Positions 10,591-23,848 of a stretch of DNA of 64,000 nt are shown one piece after another. Within the stretch, counting starts at the first letter, position 1, and every line of letters starts with the position of its first letter. The notes under the pieces are model-generated. The model had not been told where the DNA came from, ran no database searches, and saw only the letters and a program-made list of their open reading frames with translations. Made by a program: the position numbers and the translations under genes. This DNA comes from Halichoerus grypus (lineage: Eukaryota; Chordata; Mammalia; Carnivora; Phocidae), in assembly GCF_964656455.1 (NCBI RefSeq), contig NC_135714.1, positions 122,754,131-122,818,130 on the forward strand, given 5' to 3'.

Positions 10591-12866
10591 TTCTAGCCAA
10601 ATATTTATTTTATCCAAGTTCCCCCCCCACCGACAGAACAATTTCACTTATCCATATTGTATGTCCTTTTTATCCCTCATCATCCCAAATTTATTCTTTA
10701 AAACTGAGTGGCATTTTACCTTGTAAATTAATTCAACTTTCCCTAAAAGTATGTCCTATGGGTTAGGACTCCTCATATGTCTCTGTCACTCCAGGGAACT
10801 TTCCCTCAAGTCCCACTCCATAAATAATTGTCTCTGCCCTAAGTACATAAATGACACTTAATAGGTCACAGAAAGGAGACAATGTGTCCAAATAGCCTGC
10901 CTGTGCTTTGGCAGGGAGACAGTCCATTTTCTGAAAAGTCACATCCAGCTTTTCGGAGAATTGACTGAGTACAAAGTAGGGCGGGTTTCTGCCCTGTGAA
11001 CTGAGACGTTCTACCATGGTGTCTCTGCTCTGGGTCAAGGCTAAGCTGTTCAACCTGGTCTTTGCTGAAGCTGTTTTTCTTTTTCTCTACCAGCTGGGGA
11101 ATAGAAGGGCCTAAATCTTAAATATCACAAGATGAATGCCTTGAATCAGATTGCTTGCAAATGTTTAACGTTATATATGACAGTAAAGCCTACCTGGAGG
11201 CTTTATTCTAATGGGCCTTGGAGCCAGCAATGGTCTCTTAGACATTGAAGAATATGTTTCAGGGAGGCTATAGGTTAAAAAATCAAATAAGCCTCCCCCT
11301 CAAAAAAAAAAAAATGACATCCATTGGCTGTGTAGGTCATTTGTCATCTGTTAGGACAGTAGCTTCAAGAGAGGTTAAGTAAGTTAAGCACACAGCCTGT
11401 CAGTGACCAAGTCAACCTTGTTCCCACAGAGTCAGTGGGGCGCCTCCACTTCTTACCAGCCCCTCCCATCCTGAAGAATGCAGTGGTTGCAGCCCCACCC
11501 CAGTGATTGTATCCCGGGGGCCATAGTTGCCTTTGCGTAGATCTGGGTAGATCTGGTCTGGGATCTTCAGGTCCTGGGATGGGCACCATTGTTCTCTGTG
11601 CCTCCACACGTCATAGGGTGTTGTTAAAGGTGAGCTTCACCCAACGGGGCAAGGAGATCATCATGCCCAATGGGAGAAACCACGCAGCTTTTTTTAAGAT
11701 ACGGCGCTGCATTCATTCACTTCTAAAATTTTCCCAGCAATTACTTCTAGTCATCCTATTAATGTAAAGTATTAAAGTATCCTATTAATGTTATTGTCAG
11801 AGCCTTTGGGAACTAGGGGGTGTGGGGAAGGACAGGGAGGAGAAGAATCAGAATATTTTGTCTGCCCTTCTGAGATTTCAACTGCCATCTGGAAAAGAGC
11901 AGGTAGTCCTAGCTCTCTCATGCCAGGAAGAGCCATCCTTCAGGCCATAGGGTGCAAGATCCCTGACTCCCGGGGCTCCTGTTCCAGCTGTGGCTGCTCA
12001 GGGAAGGTGGTGGTAGCAAGGAGTCCAGCGCGGGGGAGCCTGTGGGAGGTAGATGATGAAGGTTCTCTTTGGCTCTGCACCAGGACAAAGAGCTGATTCA
12101 AATTCCCTCATTCCTGGTTGAAAATAAGACCCTGGAAGAACAAAAGGCATTATTCAGCAGTAATTTGTGACATATTACTTCAAACCATACCATATAAAAA
12201 AAGTAACTATTTTTTATTTCAAAGGAAGGCATGAAGAACACATTTAAAAAAAGAATCAAAGTTAAAAGATTGAGTTTTTCTAGTCTATTTGGTATTCTTT
12301 ATTCATTTATAGTATATGTAGGTACAATGTCTATTCGGCAGAGATTTCCTTTTAATTAGTTTCAAATTTTAGAAGCAAAAGCTCTCATGAATGGTATTTA
12401 ATTGGCAGTGGTTTTTGGAGATACCTCAATGGAATCTGATGTCAGAATGGCTTAAAGATACTGTTTTGTTTGTTATTTGGGTTTTTCATTAATCTAATTT
12501 GAGTGAGTTAAGAGGAAGTCTGACTCTTAGTCATAGTCCTATTTATTTGTATACAAGTTTTATCTGATGGGGAATTATGCATTTTTAATAAATCAGCTTT
12601 TTCTTTCTCTTAAGAATTGATCTGTTGAATATTACAATCATGGTTTCAGCTCTGAAATGTAAAGCTCAGCCAAATTCTGAAAATGACCTGGTAGTGTATT
12701 TATCAATTAAATATAATTACTATTACTTCTCATATTTTTCTTTTGTATGTGCTTTCAGAGTGTTATATTTTGACTTTTTTCCTTTTAATCAAATATATAA
12801 ATGCAGAATATGCATAACAATTACATGACTATCAAGATATAATTCTACCATTTTTAATTATGTTTT
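10591..12866. other. Intergenic sequence without recognised genes
   Basis: This is moderately AT-rich unique-looking sequence. Open frames at 10763-11053 (-), 11365-11607 (-) and 11788-12096 (+) are short and lack family signatures or splice-site support. A GC-richer patch near 11940-12060 holds no recognisable element. Confidence 0.4.
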
Positions 12867-13066
12867 TTGTTTTTTTAAAAATTTTTTTAAGATTTTATTT
12901 ATTTGCGAGAGAGAGAATGAGAGACAGCATGAGAGGGAGGAGGGTCAGAGGGAGAAGCAGACTCCCTGCTCAGCAGGGAGCCCGATGCGGGACTCGATCG
13001 CGGGACTCCAGGATCATGACCTGAGCCGAAGGCAGTCGCTTAACCAACTGAACCACCCAGGCGCCC
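12867..13066 (-). mobile_element. Can-SINE with 12-bp target site duplication
   Basis: The reverse-orientation SINE ends in gaaccacccaggcgccc. It is flanked by taattatgtttt at 12855-12866 and again at 13067-13078, so the insertion boundaries are exact and the copy is fairly young. Confidence 0.95.
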
Positions 13067-13211
13067 TAATTATGTTTTATAAGGAAATTAAAGCTTTTTC
13101 AATATCTTACTGCAAAATATAATTAATAGCATTGATGTTCAAATATCACATAAACATTATGATTTAAGTATCAACATATTTTCTATGTTAAATCATTAGT
13201 ATTAAACGGTG

Positions 13212-13630
13212 TTGTGTTAGTTTGCTAGGGCTGCTATAAAAAAGTACCACACACTGGGCGGCTTAAACAATAGACATTTATAATCTCACAGCTCTGGAGG
13301 CTGGAAGTCAGAAATCAAGGTTCAACAAGCTTGGCTCCTTCCTAGGGCTGTGAGGGGAGGCTCTGGTCCAGGCTTCTCTCCTTGATTTGTAGATGGCTGT
13401 CTCCTCCTTCTGTGTCTTCATATCATCTTCCCTCTATGCATATCTCTGTGCCCAAATTTCCCTTTTTTTTCAGGACACCAATTATATTGGATAAGGATCC
13501 ACTCTAATGGCTTCATTTAAACTTTATTATCTTTGTAGAGACTCTATTTCCAAATATGATCACATTGTGAGGTACTGAGAGTCAGGACTGCGATGTATGA
13601 TCTTGGGGAGATACAATTTAACCCATAGCA
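13212..13630 (-). repeat. MLT1-type LTR (ERVL-MaLR)
   Basis: The plus strand shows the reverse-orientation LTR: gttagtttgctagggctgct, accacacactgggcggctta, cacagctctggaggctgga, the segment around ttggataagg, and the end acaatttaacccatagca. The order and content match MLT1-group LTRs as I know them. The exact subfamily is not assigned. Confidence 0.8.
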
Positions 13631-14184
13631 CTTTTGCTTTGGCCCTCCAGATTCATACCCTTTTCACATACAAAACACATTCATCCCATCCCAACATCGC
13701 CAAATGTCTTAACCTATTCTGGCATCAACTCTAAGTTCAAAATATCTATATACCATATATATAAATCTGTTATGGGTGACACTGGACACATAATTCATCT
13801 TGGGACAAAATTCCCTTCCACCTGTGAACCTATAAAACTAGAAAACAAAGTTATCTGCTTCCAAAATACAATGGTGGGCAGGCATAGGATAGACATTTCC
13901 AATCTAAAAGGGTAAAATCACAAAGGAAGAAAGAGTCCTGGGTCCCAAGCACGTCTGACAGTGGCTGGGCAAATGTCATTAGATTTTAAGCCTCTTTGGC
14001 TGGATGTTCTGACTGCTCTGTCCTTCGGAGCCACCTGAGTAGGAGTCTCACTCTTCAGCCAAGGGTGGGTATGTAACAATATTCTGAACTAGTTGTAACC
14101 TGTAAAGATTACTAACTTGGTAGGAAAACATTTGCCAGGCAAGTTGAAGGGGGAAAAAAAATCTAATTTAAATTCTAACTCATT
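13631..14184. other. Intergenic sequence, possibly further MaLR-derived
   Basis: Sequence after the LTR (cctccagattcatacccttt and on) may be an older extension of the same element. No coding signature is seen in the 93-codon frame at 13634-13915. Confidence 0.3.
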
Positions 14185-14200
14185 AATAAGGGACTGATTA

Positions 14201-14384
14201 GGGGCACCTGGGTGGCTCAGTGGGTTAAGCGACTGCCTTCAGCTCAGGTCATGATCCTGGGGTCCTGGAATCAAGCCCTGAGTTGGACTCTCTGCTCAGC
14301 GGGGTGTCTGCTTCTCCCTCTCCCTCTGCCCCTCCCCCCTGCTCATGTTCTCTCTCTCTCTCAAATAAATAAAATCTTTTAAAA
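14201..14384 (+). mobile_element. Can-SINE with 16-bp target site duplication
   Basis: The forward copy starts ggggcacctgggtggctcag and has a TC-rich stretch and an aaataaataaaatctttt tail. The duplication aataagggactgatta lies at 14185-14200 and 14385-14400 without mismatch. Confidence 0.96.
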
Positions 14385-14400
14385 AATAAGGGACTGATTA

Positions 14401-17400
14401 TTCATGCTTAGAGTTAATGCAATGCTCCATGTAAATTCATATGCGGGTGGTTAGGTAGGAAATCTATTCTGGAAGCTCTTACAGAGAAGAGCAATCCACT
14501 TTATTATTAGTTTTTTTCCCCCAGAAATAATGATAATAAAAATTATCAACAATGTATCATGTAGCTACACTATTCCTACCATGATTTTTTTCTCTAGAGT
14601 CAAATTTTTGCAAACCAACACCAAACTGACATATGGAAAATCCTCAGGTTATAGATATGTACATTTCCCTCAGATTGGACTAAAAACTAGTGCGACTTTT
14701 CTCATTTGAAGTGACCCAGGAATGAGGATGGAGAGGAAGCCATGTAAATGTTGCTTCATTAATTGACTTGTCGATTTTGAAATCTCATTCAGAATAACTG
14801 CAAGGAGGCTTTCATTATGATGTTTGCAATATTTTTAAAGTGGCGAATTTATTTAATTTTCACTTTCAAGGGCATTTCCAATACATTTCGGTAAACTCAA
14901 ACAAGTTTTATTAAACATTTTCTGTTAGGGATTCCCAAGGAAATTGAACTAATAATTTGCTAAAGACTAATTTATAACTGGCATATCTAAAGTATTTTTA
15001 AAAGAAGATTCTAAAAGTAGCAGGATGATCCAATGAGACTATATTTGTATGTGTGGATGAGTATGTGTGCTGTCCCAGCAAGAGAGAAACATGTTGGACT
15101 TGCTGAAGGCAGCCTGGAGACCAGCAGATGGGGCTTCTTGAAATCACATCAAGCAGCACAACCCATCATTTTTCCCCACTCCCCACTAAAGGGTAGGTGT
15201 GGGTACTTTGGAGTTACTGCCAACATTTTGCTTAGGAGATAAACTTATTTTTGAATCATTAATTAAGGCCAAATGTTACCATTATTTTGGAGAGTTGACA
15301 AGGTTAACAGGAGTGATCAGACTGTATTTGGAGAATTCAAAGGACCTCTGATCTCAACTACTTAAAGGTTAGACAGATAGCATGAATTAATCAAGACATA
15401 GGGGCAGAAGAAAGAAGAGGAGAGAGACTGTTTCTTGATCTGGGCTGTCCAAAGTGCACACTTTACACTCAACCACTTGCCATCTATTAAATGACACGGT
15501 GTTGTTTCACAAAGTGTCTTTTGCTTGCCGAGATGTACGATTTTTGGAAGATGTCCATCTTTTAGGTATTATGGGAATATTTAGCACCACAGGGTGTATA
15601 GTGTAACATCATGGGCCAGGGAGAAAGGACTTTCATATACATGTAGTTTCATTTTAAATTGAGATCATGAGAAATGACCATTAGTATAGAGCTGTGTCCA
15701 TTGACCCCATAGTAGAGAAGAAAACTACATGGCAAAAAAGCTTCCTGGGGACATAGCAGTTGACCTTGGAGGGCTGTAATGCAGCAGGGATGTTGAAGCC
15801 AAAACGGGGTTCCATAGTGACAGTGATCTTAAATTTTATATGCAGGCCATCTTTTGGACCAATATCCACTCAGTGCCTCATTCTATTTTGGAGGATTTAT
15901 GGGGGGAAAGTAGAATGTTTTAGGGGAAGGAAATGACAGAGGAAAGGAAAGCGGTGGTGGATAATTGTAAGGGAAGACGCAACAGAAAGGGAGAGAAGGC
16001 TCACAGGAGGGAGAGAATGAAGACAATAGGATGACCTCTCAGAGGGAGATTTAAAGGAGATGATGTGGAAGGTGCTTGGCATGGAGGTATCCAGGCCTCC
16101 CAGCACTTGTGATTTCCTTGCTCTTTCCTTCCCTTTAGGGGCAAGAATTCCTTTTTCATTTATTTGTGTCCCCAGAACCCGGCATGTGGTGGTATCCAAT
16201 AAGATTTTTTCACTGAATCATTCCAAAATTTACGTCCAGTTGTCATAGTTCACATAATTACATGGTATGTTATGTATAGATCTTTCTGGGTTTGGCCTTA
16301 GTATCTAGAATACGCAGAGGAATAAATAGTTTAAATTTTGAAGATTGTGTCTATTTTCCTTTTCAGGACTTCTTGAAGCAAAAATCTTGTAAACAGATGC
16401 AAATACTCAGTATATGAAGTTTATTAAGATTTGACCCCATCCATTCTTATATTTGAGCACGTAGACCCATTGCAATATAGAGACTGAGATTTACGGTTTT
16501 AAATTTAAAAAGTTATATTTTTTGGGCTATGAGGGAAAATTTTAAAGTGGTCCAAATCAATATAGCATTTTTAAAAAGTCTAGTTTGCTTTAGTGTCTGT
16601 TGCAAAATGTAAAGTTTTAATAATAGAAAACAGCTGCAGGAGAGCACACCATACCAGATGCTCTTTTTTCTTTTGTTACTGTTGTTGAATGAGTTTATTT
16701 TTAGTAATGCAACATGTTTATTATTCATTTAAAGTGATTGTAAAAACAAATTTTGAATGGATGCTTTATGCACACATATAAATTCTCTGTGAGTTTCCTT
16801 ATTGCATGCATTATCTTGAGTAATATTTTTATTGGTTTATTTGTTATCGAGACATTCAAGAAACCACATTCTTTGTTCATCGAGACATACCATAAGTATG
16901 GTGTTCAGTACCATTACTTTTACTTCTATGCCTTATAACATCAGATGCTCTAAATTAAAGATGTGGTTGGTAATTACATAGTTATTTGGATTTGTGAGCT
17001 AAGTTTGCAAACTGCAGCCTTTATGAGAAAGAATTGTATAACATTTTCAGACTTGGCAGAAATAGAGAATGTCCTTTTATATAAAAAGGTCCACAGAAGC
17101 ATTGATAAGAAAATGATGAACAATTGAGAGAATAATTTCAACTAAATAATCTGTTTGGGGGATTAAAAAAATTTTTTTCCTGGTCTTAAAATAGCTACCT
17201 CCATGAGTAATACTCATTGGGTAAGAGTTTAACCCCTTCTATGTCTCTGTGATATAGTCCAGTCATGCCAGGTGTGGTTCACGTTTGGTGTCATTATAGG
17301 TCCTTGGGATGTGAGGTCTGTTGAACCATCGTCAGGATTGTCTTTATCCCCTTGGACGTATAGCGCGGCTAGACAGCAATCCCCGAGACTGGGTCTTTTT

Positions 17401-17676
17401 GGTGCTGCAGTTCCAAGCAGGGTACAATCAGTCCTTTTTTTAAAAAAATTACTTTGACCTCATAATTGCTTCACAGAGTTATAGAAGTTTGGCGTGAGAA
17501 CTTAGGAAAGAAGACCTTCATCCCCGAGAAAGGAATGACTCATGTTACTGTAGAGATGCCAGCAGGACCTGACTTAAAAATAATTTTGTGGATCAGTTAC
17601 AGATTAGGTGTGCTAAAGGGGAACAGGATAACAGAAATATTCCAATTCAACACAGTTAGCACATTTCACTCTACAG
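14401..17676. other. AT-rich intergenic sequence; one probable L2 3' end near 16130-16225
   Basis: No gene is recognised in this 3.3-kb stretch. Frames at 15033-15242, 15897-16199 (-), 16060-16248, 17272-17457 and 17466-17723 lack signatures. The segment around 16130-16225 (tgtccccagaacccggcatg, then tccaataa) resembles an L2 3' end in reverse. The rest looks unique or too old to name. Confidence 0.4.
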
Positions 17677-18512
17677 GCAGACTTTGGAGATATTGCAGGT
17701 TCAGTTCCAAACCAGGACATTAAAGCAAATATCTCAATAAAGTGAGTCAAATGAATTTTTTGATTTCCCAGGGCATATAAAAGTTATGTTTATACTCTAC
17801 TGTAGTCTATTAAGTGTGCGATAGCATTATGTCTAAAAAATGTATATACCTTATTTAAAAAATACTCTATTGCTAAAAAATGCTAACCATCATCTGAGCT
17901 TTCAGCAAGTCATAGTCTTTTTGCTGGTGAAGCGTCTTGCCTTGATGTTTTTGGTTGCTGACCAGGGTGGTGGCTGCTGAAGTTCAGGGTGTCTGGGGCA
18001 ATTTCTTAAAATAAGACAACAATGAAGTCTGCCACATCAATTGACTCTTCCTTTAATGAATGATTTCTCTGTAGCATGCGATGATATTGTATAGCATTTT
18101 ACCCACAGCAGAATTTTCAAAATTGGAGTCAGTCCTCTCAAACCCTGCCTCTCCTTTATCAACCAAGTCGATGGAATATTCTAAATCCTTTGTTGTCATT
18201 TTAACAATCTTCACAGCATCTTCACCAGGAGCAACTTCCATATCAAGAAACCACATTCTTTGTTCATCTGTAACAAGCAACTCCTCATCCTTTAACGTTT
18301 TATCATGAGATTGCAGCAACTCAAGTATAATAATAATGAGAAATAATTGAAGTATTGTGAAAATTACCAAAATGTGACACAGAGACACCATGTGAGCAAA
18401 TGCTGTTGGGAAAATGGCACTGATTAGGCTTGCTTGAGGCACGGCTGCCACAAGCCTTCAGTTTGTAAGGAACACAATTATCTTTGAAGCACAATAAAAC
18501 GAGGTATGGTTG
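17677..18512 (-). mobile_element. Internally deleted Tigger1 DNA transposon (TcMar-Tigger)
   Basis: It starts with acaggcagactttggagat and ends with aataaaacgaggtatggttg, the inverted ends of Tigger1, with TA at both flanks. The minus strand encodes the C-terminal part of a Tigger transposase (for example [20 protein letters not shown] and [17 protein letters not shown]). About 1.6 kb of the usual 2.4 kb is missing from the middle. As a result the 132-codon frame from 18451 joins the element's terminal region to the transposase C-terminus. It is a non-autonomous fossil with no active transposase. Confidence 0.9.
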
Positions 18513-18780
18513 TAGTTATTTTTAAGATCAGAACTACCTCACCACTGATTTTCCCATTTTAATGTTCAGTGCTACCTTTCTTCTAGTTGCTTACGTTCAA
18601 AAGTGTAATCATCAAAAGTCTTCCTTCTCTTATCTTCTGTGTTCATTTTCTCTGCAAATAGCCAGATACCCAAATATCCACTTGCTAAGAGTCAGGCACT
18701 GTGATGAATACAAGGCAATCTCTGTCCTCTAGGGGGTGTCGAGTCTCTTCAGAGCCTTGGCTACTTAGGACTTAATTTTT

Positions 18781-18976
18781 TTTTTTTAAAGATTTTATTT
18801 ATTTATTTGACAGAGAGAGACACAGCGAGAGAGGGAATACAAGCAGGGGCAATGGGAGAGGGAGAAGTAGGCTTCCCGTGGAGCAGGGAGCCCGATGCGG
18901 GGCTCGATCCCAGGACCCTGGGATCATGACCTGAGCCGAAGGCAGACGCTTAACGACTGAGCCACCCAGGCGCCCC
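18781..18976 (-). mobile_element. Can-SINE with 14-bp target site duplication
   Basis: The reverse-orientation copy is flanked by aggacttaattttt at 18767-18780 and 18977-18990. The body is close to an arctoid-type consensus (gatcatgacctgagccgaag, gactgagccacccaggcgcc). It is a young copy. Confidence 0.96.
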
Positions 18977-19009
18977 AGGACTTAATTTTTCTCCTTTCTT
19001 CGCTTTCCC

Positions 19010-19600
19010 TTTCCACCGCAACTACCCTTCTCCAGACTTTTGTCACTTCATGCCTGGACTATTGTACTATTCTCCAAGTCTCTAATCATGTTGCATTCTA
19101 CCACTTTGATCATGCTTCTCCCTTCCCTCAAAGCTTTCTGTGGTTGCTCTTACCTTCCAGATAGAGTTCAAATTCTGTAGTCTGTCAGGTAGAGCCTCCC
19201 ACAGAACGCTACAGTCTGCCCCCCCCGCCCCGCTTTTTTCTTAAACTATGAAGTGATCTGTGGTATCTCCTTTGCCCGGAATGCCCTTCTTCCGTTTTTT
19301 GGCGAGTCCAGCGTCAGTCACCTATCGGACACCAGCTGGACCCCCACTACAACATCCTTAGTCCCCAGGAGGGAAGCCATTTCTCCCTCTTCTGAACCAT
19401 TTGACTACTTACTGTTCACACTAGTCTCATGGTACTCATTATTCACTTCTCTGTAAGGTTGGTTATCTGTTCCTGTTTGCACTTCATTATTAACTTCTGT
19501 TAGACTGTGTCTTTATATCCCCTAGAGTTCATAACCCTGAGCTTCCAGCAAGCAGAAGCCCCACTCAGTAAATATCCATGGATTGATTGCCTCAAATAAA
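19010..19600 (-). repeat. LINE L2 fragment
   Basis: L2-like blocks occur in reverse orientation: a tgcctggactattgtact-type segment, gataacttcaaa-like agatagagttcaaat, cctttgcccggaatgccc, and the 3'-end type ctgagcttccagcaagcaga. It surrounds a C-rich patch near 19215-19235. Confidence 0.6.
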
Positions 19601-20404
19601 GATGAATTAACTCATTTGTTTATTCATTCATATGAAGCTCAGGCACAGGAATATAATTATCTAAGTCCAATTCTACAGCATTGTAAGCTCCTGTCATAGC
19701 CTTCTTATACAATCCAATTAATTCTTGTTGATAAAATTACTTGGTTATTACCTCTATTGTTTTTTTCAAAGACTCAGAGCAAACTTCAGTGGCATACACA
19801 TAGAGTAATACCTTGTTTTTCAAATACTTGGTTCTAATTTCAAGTCTATGTATGTATTTATATATGTTGCTGTCTATATATGTATCTCTGTGTATGCATA
19901 TACATAAGTATGTGTCACATATATCACATATGTGTATATACATACATGTGTGAGAATGTATGCACACAGACACTATTTAAACTGTGTTATAAAAACAACA
20001 GGTATATTGAATGGAATTCTGTACCTTCACACATTGGAGGTGATCAACACTATAATTTGTGCTGCCAGCTTAACTAATTTTTGTGCAGTTATTGAAAAAA
20101 TGCTTTTCCTGCTATTTTTATTTAATTGACGTTTTCCTGAAATTATGAGAGGAGCTGTTAAGAAATTGTTACCATTTACAACTGTGTATCCATTTGAATC
20201 AGATTTCCTACATACTATGCAATCAAAGCAGAATAAAGAAACAAACTGGATCTTAAGCTGATGAAACATGCTGAAATCTATATGGTAGGTGAAGTTGTTG
20301 CCTGCAGTAAAGTTTGGTGCTTCTGGTTATAATAGAGGAGTCCAAATGTGAGCTACTGGGAGGAGGAATGGGCTTGTTTGGGGAAGAGCGGGGCTCTGCT
20401 TATT
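19601..20404. other. Intergenic sequence with a degenerate TA/TG-rich tract at about 19850-19960
   Basis: The tract mixes tatgtatttatatatg and tgtgtatatacatacatg motifs and explains the overlapping short frames on both strands. No gene is recognised. Confidence 0.45.
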
Positions 20405-20600
20405 AGTTATGTTCCCTTAGCTAAGTGCCACAGCTCAGGTCCCCCTCTGGGTCTCTGTTCCTGTAGCTGCAACATGTAGTTAATAGTACCTGCCTCCCCA
20501 CAATGAGGTCTGAATACAGTAATGTATGTGAAAGCTCTCTGTAATACGTGAAATCCTCTGTAAGGTAAATGACAACGCGATCTGGAATCTTGTTTTGTGC
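20405..20600 (+). repeat. Probable MIR fragment
   Basis: The order ccttagctaagtgccacagc, ctctgggtctctgttcctgt, agttaatagtacctgcctcc resembles the central MIR region (accts tctgtgcctcagtttcc type), with heavy divergence. No coding content is supported. Confidence 0.45.
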
Positions 20601-21769
20601 AACCCTTGCTAGAAGTGCTGCTCCATCCTCCTCCCATGTTCCCTGTCCTATGCTGACCTCTGTCCTCTGGGACTGTCCTCTGTCCTCTGGTTGTTGGGAA
20701 TTTCTCTGTTTTTCTTGACTTCCCTCAACAAACTGACTTGTCCCTACAGCCTTCCCCCCATCCCCAACGCTTCCCCTGACAGATAACATCTGTGGTGGGT
20801 TTTTAATGTGGATTTTTGGCATGAGATGGGTTAAATTCGTGAAATGAGATGTTTGGTAAAGTGCTGTGAAATTAGATGTTGCCCCCTCCACATGCCTTTT
20901 TTACGGCTTCATAGACAACAAAAGATCCAGTTTATAAATTAGTATTTGAATGTTGAATATAAGGGTGATTTATTCATGTCTGGGTCACCAATGTCTGGGG
21001 CTGAAATTTTACCTAACTCCAGAAAGTCTGTTGGCAATAGTCTATCCTTTCTAATTTTTAAATTCAGAAACACTTTTTTAAAGCAATTCAAAATTTCAGA
21101 GTTCTCATTGGAGCTAAAGGATTTCAGTTCATCCAAAGGTAATAATAGCAGATAATAATGAAGGTAATGTGTTCTTTGCCTCAGTTTCTGTGTTTGAAAA
21201 AATAGAAATGAAGTAAAATTTTCATGTATGTTGAGAGACTTGTACTTCCTGCTTAAAAAGAACAAAATTAAGTTTTCCAGAATATGAAGCTAGTAAGGTA
21301 AATTATATGTTGAGTGTTTGCTGAAGAAGAAATTGTATCTTACTTATCTCCCCAGCGTCCTATGGCAAAATAATTTAAATCCTTAGGAACATGTAGAAAG
21401 CATGTTTGAACTTTCTGCAAGAGGACATGGGACCATCAAGTAAAATTAAGACATTTGTAATTGGGAGTAGATCTTTTATGTGGTATTTGATTATGTGTTA
21501 CATTTGTAATATGATATACAACAAGTTTCTGAAGCATTATTTTATGTGATGTACATTTATTGAAAAAATGGGATAGTTTCACTAGGGTTATACCAGTTAA
21601 TTCGGTGGTCATCACAAACAAAATGTACTATAGAAAAAAAATCTACCTTTCACTATCATATGCTGTTTTGCTTGCAAATAGTTAAACTTCATTTGGCTAC
21701 TAGTGGAAAAGAATTTTGTGGTTTCATCTCTTAAAGCATTTTTTTCCTTGGCTTAAATACTCTACATTT
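20601..21769. other. Intergenic sequence without recognised features
   Basis: The overlapping minus frames of 156 and 108 codons (20421-20891 and 20939-21265) have no domain resemblance. Nothing suggests exons. Confidence 0.4.
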
Positions 21770-21967
21770 GGGGGCGCATGGGTGGCTCAGTCTGTTAAGC
21801 ATCTGACTCTTGATTTTGGCTCAGGTCATGATCTCAGGGTCATGAGGTCGAGCCCTGCACTGGGCTCCACACTATGTGTGGAGTTTGCTTAAGGTTCTCT
21901 CTTTCCCTCTTCCTCTGTCTCCCCCCACCACCCTGCTCTCTCTTTTTCTCTCAAAAAAAAAAAAAAG
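21770..21967 (+). mobile_element. Can-SINE with 16-bp target site duplication (one mismatch)
   Basis: The forward copy (gggcgcatgggtggctcag) has a tcag gtcatgatctcagggtca-type middle and a long A tail. Flanks are taaatactctacattt at 21754-21769 and taaatactctatattt at 21968-21983. Confidence 0.94.
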
Positions 21968-21983
21968 TAAATACTCTATATTT

Positions 21984-22720
21984 TGCCAAAAGCATGCAAT
22001 TTTCTTCTTCCCAACCATGTTTGACTTCCTGGTATTATTCACCTTGCAAATGCTGCAAAGATATTATCATCTCTGTATTTTACAAGCCAGGATGTCCCCT
22101 GTTTCTTGTTCGCTTTTAAAACATTTTGCAAAAAAACAGCAAAAAAAAAAACCCACAAAAAAAAACATTTTGCAACACAGGTAATGACTTAATTAATTAT
22201 TTGCAGGTCTGGTTTAATCTTGATTTTTTTCTCTGTAGAACTGTAAGCTTTCTGAGGGCAGGAACCTGCTGCCCTCTGTGTACATGACACTTCTGGGGTC
22301 TAGTACTGTGTCTGGCACATGGTAAGTGTGAGACAGAATTTTATTCACTGACTGAAAATGGTGGATAAAACTCTGGCTCTAACACTTCACTAACTAGTGA
22401 ATAAATCCCACTTTTTAAAGATATGGCGAGTATGCTTAAATGGGCTTATTCAGCATGAGATGAAAAATGAGAATATAGAATGTCATCTTCAATTATTACT
22501 AGATGAAGATATTAAGCATACAGCAAATCAGAACAGCGCTCAATATTTTAGGAACTCTGTGACTTCATGGTCTAAGCCCCTGGAAATCCACTTAAGGTAA
22601 TTAAGGTGGAGCAATAAGTAGAATCTGAATCTCAAGAAGTCTCAAGTTCAAAGAAAGAGGTAATTTGTGGAAGGAAAGATAACTTAGCTGATGGATTCAA
22701 TCTGATCAACAAACTATTTC
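21984..22720. other. Intergenic sequence; probable L2 3' end near 22225-22345
   Basis: The segment ctgtaagctttctgagggca followed by tctggcacatggtaagtg is the classic reverse L2 3' end. Short A runs lie near 22130-22165. No gene is seen. Confidence 0.5.
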
Positions 22721-23445
22721 CTTTTTCTTTTCTTTAGCTTTATTGAGCTATAATTGACAAAATCGTAATGTATTTAGGGTACAAAGTGATGATCTGATAT
22801 ATGTATACAATGTGAAAGGTTTCCCACCACTAAGTTAATGAACATACGCATCACTTCACATATTTATCTCATAATAATAATTATTATTAGTGGGAATATT
22901 TAAGTTCTACTCTCTTTGCAAATTTCAATTATACAATACAGAATTATTAACCACAATCACCATGTTACACGTTAGGTCCTCAGATATTATTCGTCTTATA
23001 ACCGCAAGTTCGTACCATTTTATCAGTCTCTCCCTGTATCACTCTCACCTCCCAAGCCCCTGACAACCACCATTCTCTATTTCTATGAGTTCAACTTTCT
23101 TTTTTCTTTTTTTTTCTCGTTCTATATGTAAGTGATACCATGCAGTATTTATTTGTCTTTTTCTGTTTGGCTTATTTCACTTAGCATAATGTCCTCCAGG
23201 TCCTTCCATTTCATTGCAAGTGGAAGGGTTTCCTTTTTTTTAAAGCCGAATACTATTCTATTGTGTATATATACCGCATTTTCTTCATCTATTCTTTCAG
23301 CAACAGACAGTTAGGTTGTTTCCATATCTTGGCTGTAATGAACATTGGATTGTGGCTGTCTCTTGGAGGTAATAATTTCATTTGGATATATACCCAGAAT
23401 TAGGATTGCTGGAACAAAGTATGTTCCTCAATAACAGTATGAACA
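22721..23445 (-). repeat. Old L1 3'-end fragment
   Basis: Reverse-orientation L1 signatures include tttattgagctataattgac, cttatttcacttagcataat, gtccttccatttcattgcaa, and a tactattctattgtgtatat block. This is the end of ORF2 plus 3' UTR. Frames here are fragments of L1. Confidence 0.8.
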
Positions 23446-23626
23446 CAATGTCTTTTTTTTTTTTTATCCTATACAGCAGAATCTCAGTACTAAAACTGAA
23501 TCGAATATAAGGTGATTCTGCTTTGGAGTTCATCCCAAAGATTAAAGGTATTCTAAGGTAGGAGGAATAATTATAGAAAGAGTTTGTGTGGTATCTTGGT
23601 AATTTGTAGAGTTAATGGGTCATTTA

Positions 23627-23833
23627 TTTATTTTATTTTTTTTTTTTTTAAGATTTTATTTATTTATTTGACAAAGAGAGAGAGAGAAAGAGTGCAAGCA
23701 CAAGCAGGGGTAGAGGGAGAAGCAGGCTCCCTGCTCAATGGGGAGCCCTATGCGGGGCTTGATCCAAGGACCCTGGGATCATGTCCTGAGCTGAAGGCAG
23801 ACGCTCAAACAACAGAGCCACCCAGGTGTCCCA
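23627..23833 (-). mobile_element. Can-SINE with 15-bp target site duplication
   Basis: The reverse-orientation copy is flanked by ttaatgggtcattta at 23612-23626 and 23834-23848. Its tail contains a long T run on the plus strand. Confidence 0.95.
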
Positions 23834-23848
23834 TTAATGGGTCATTTA

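Noticed and set aside
18081..18308. 75-codon plus frame
   Set aside because: Antisense to the Tigger1 transposase remnant.
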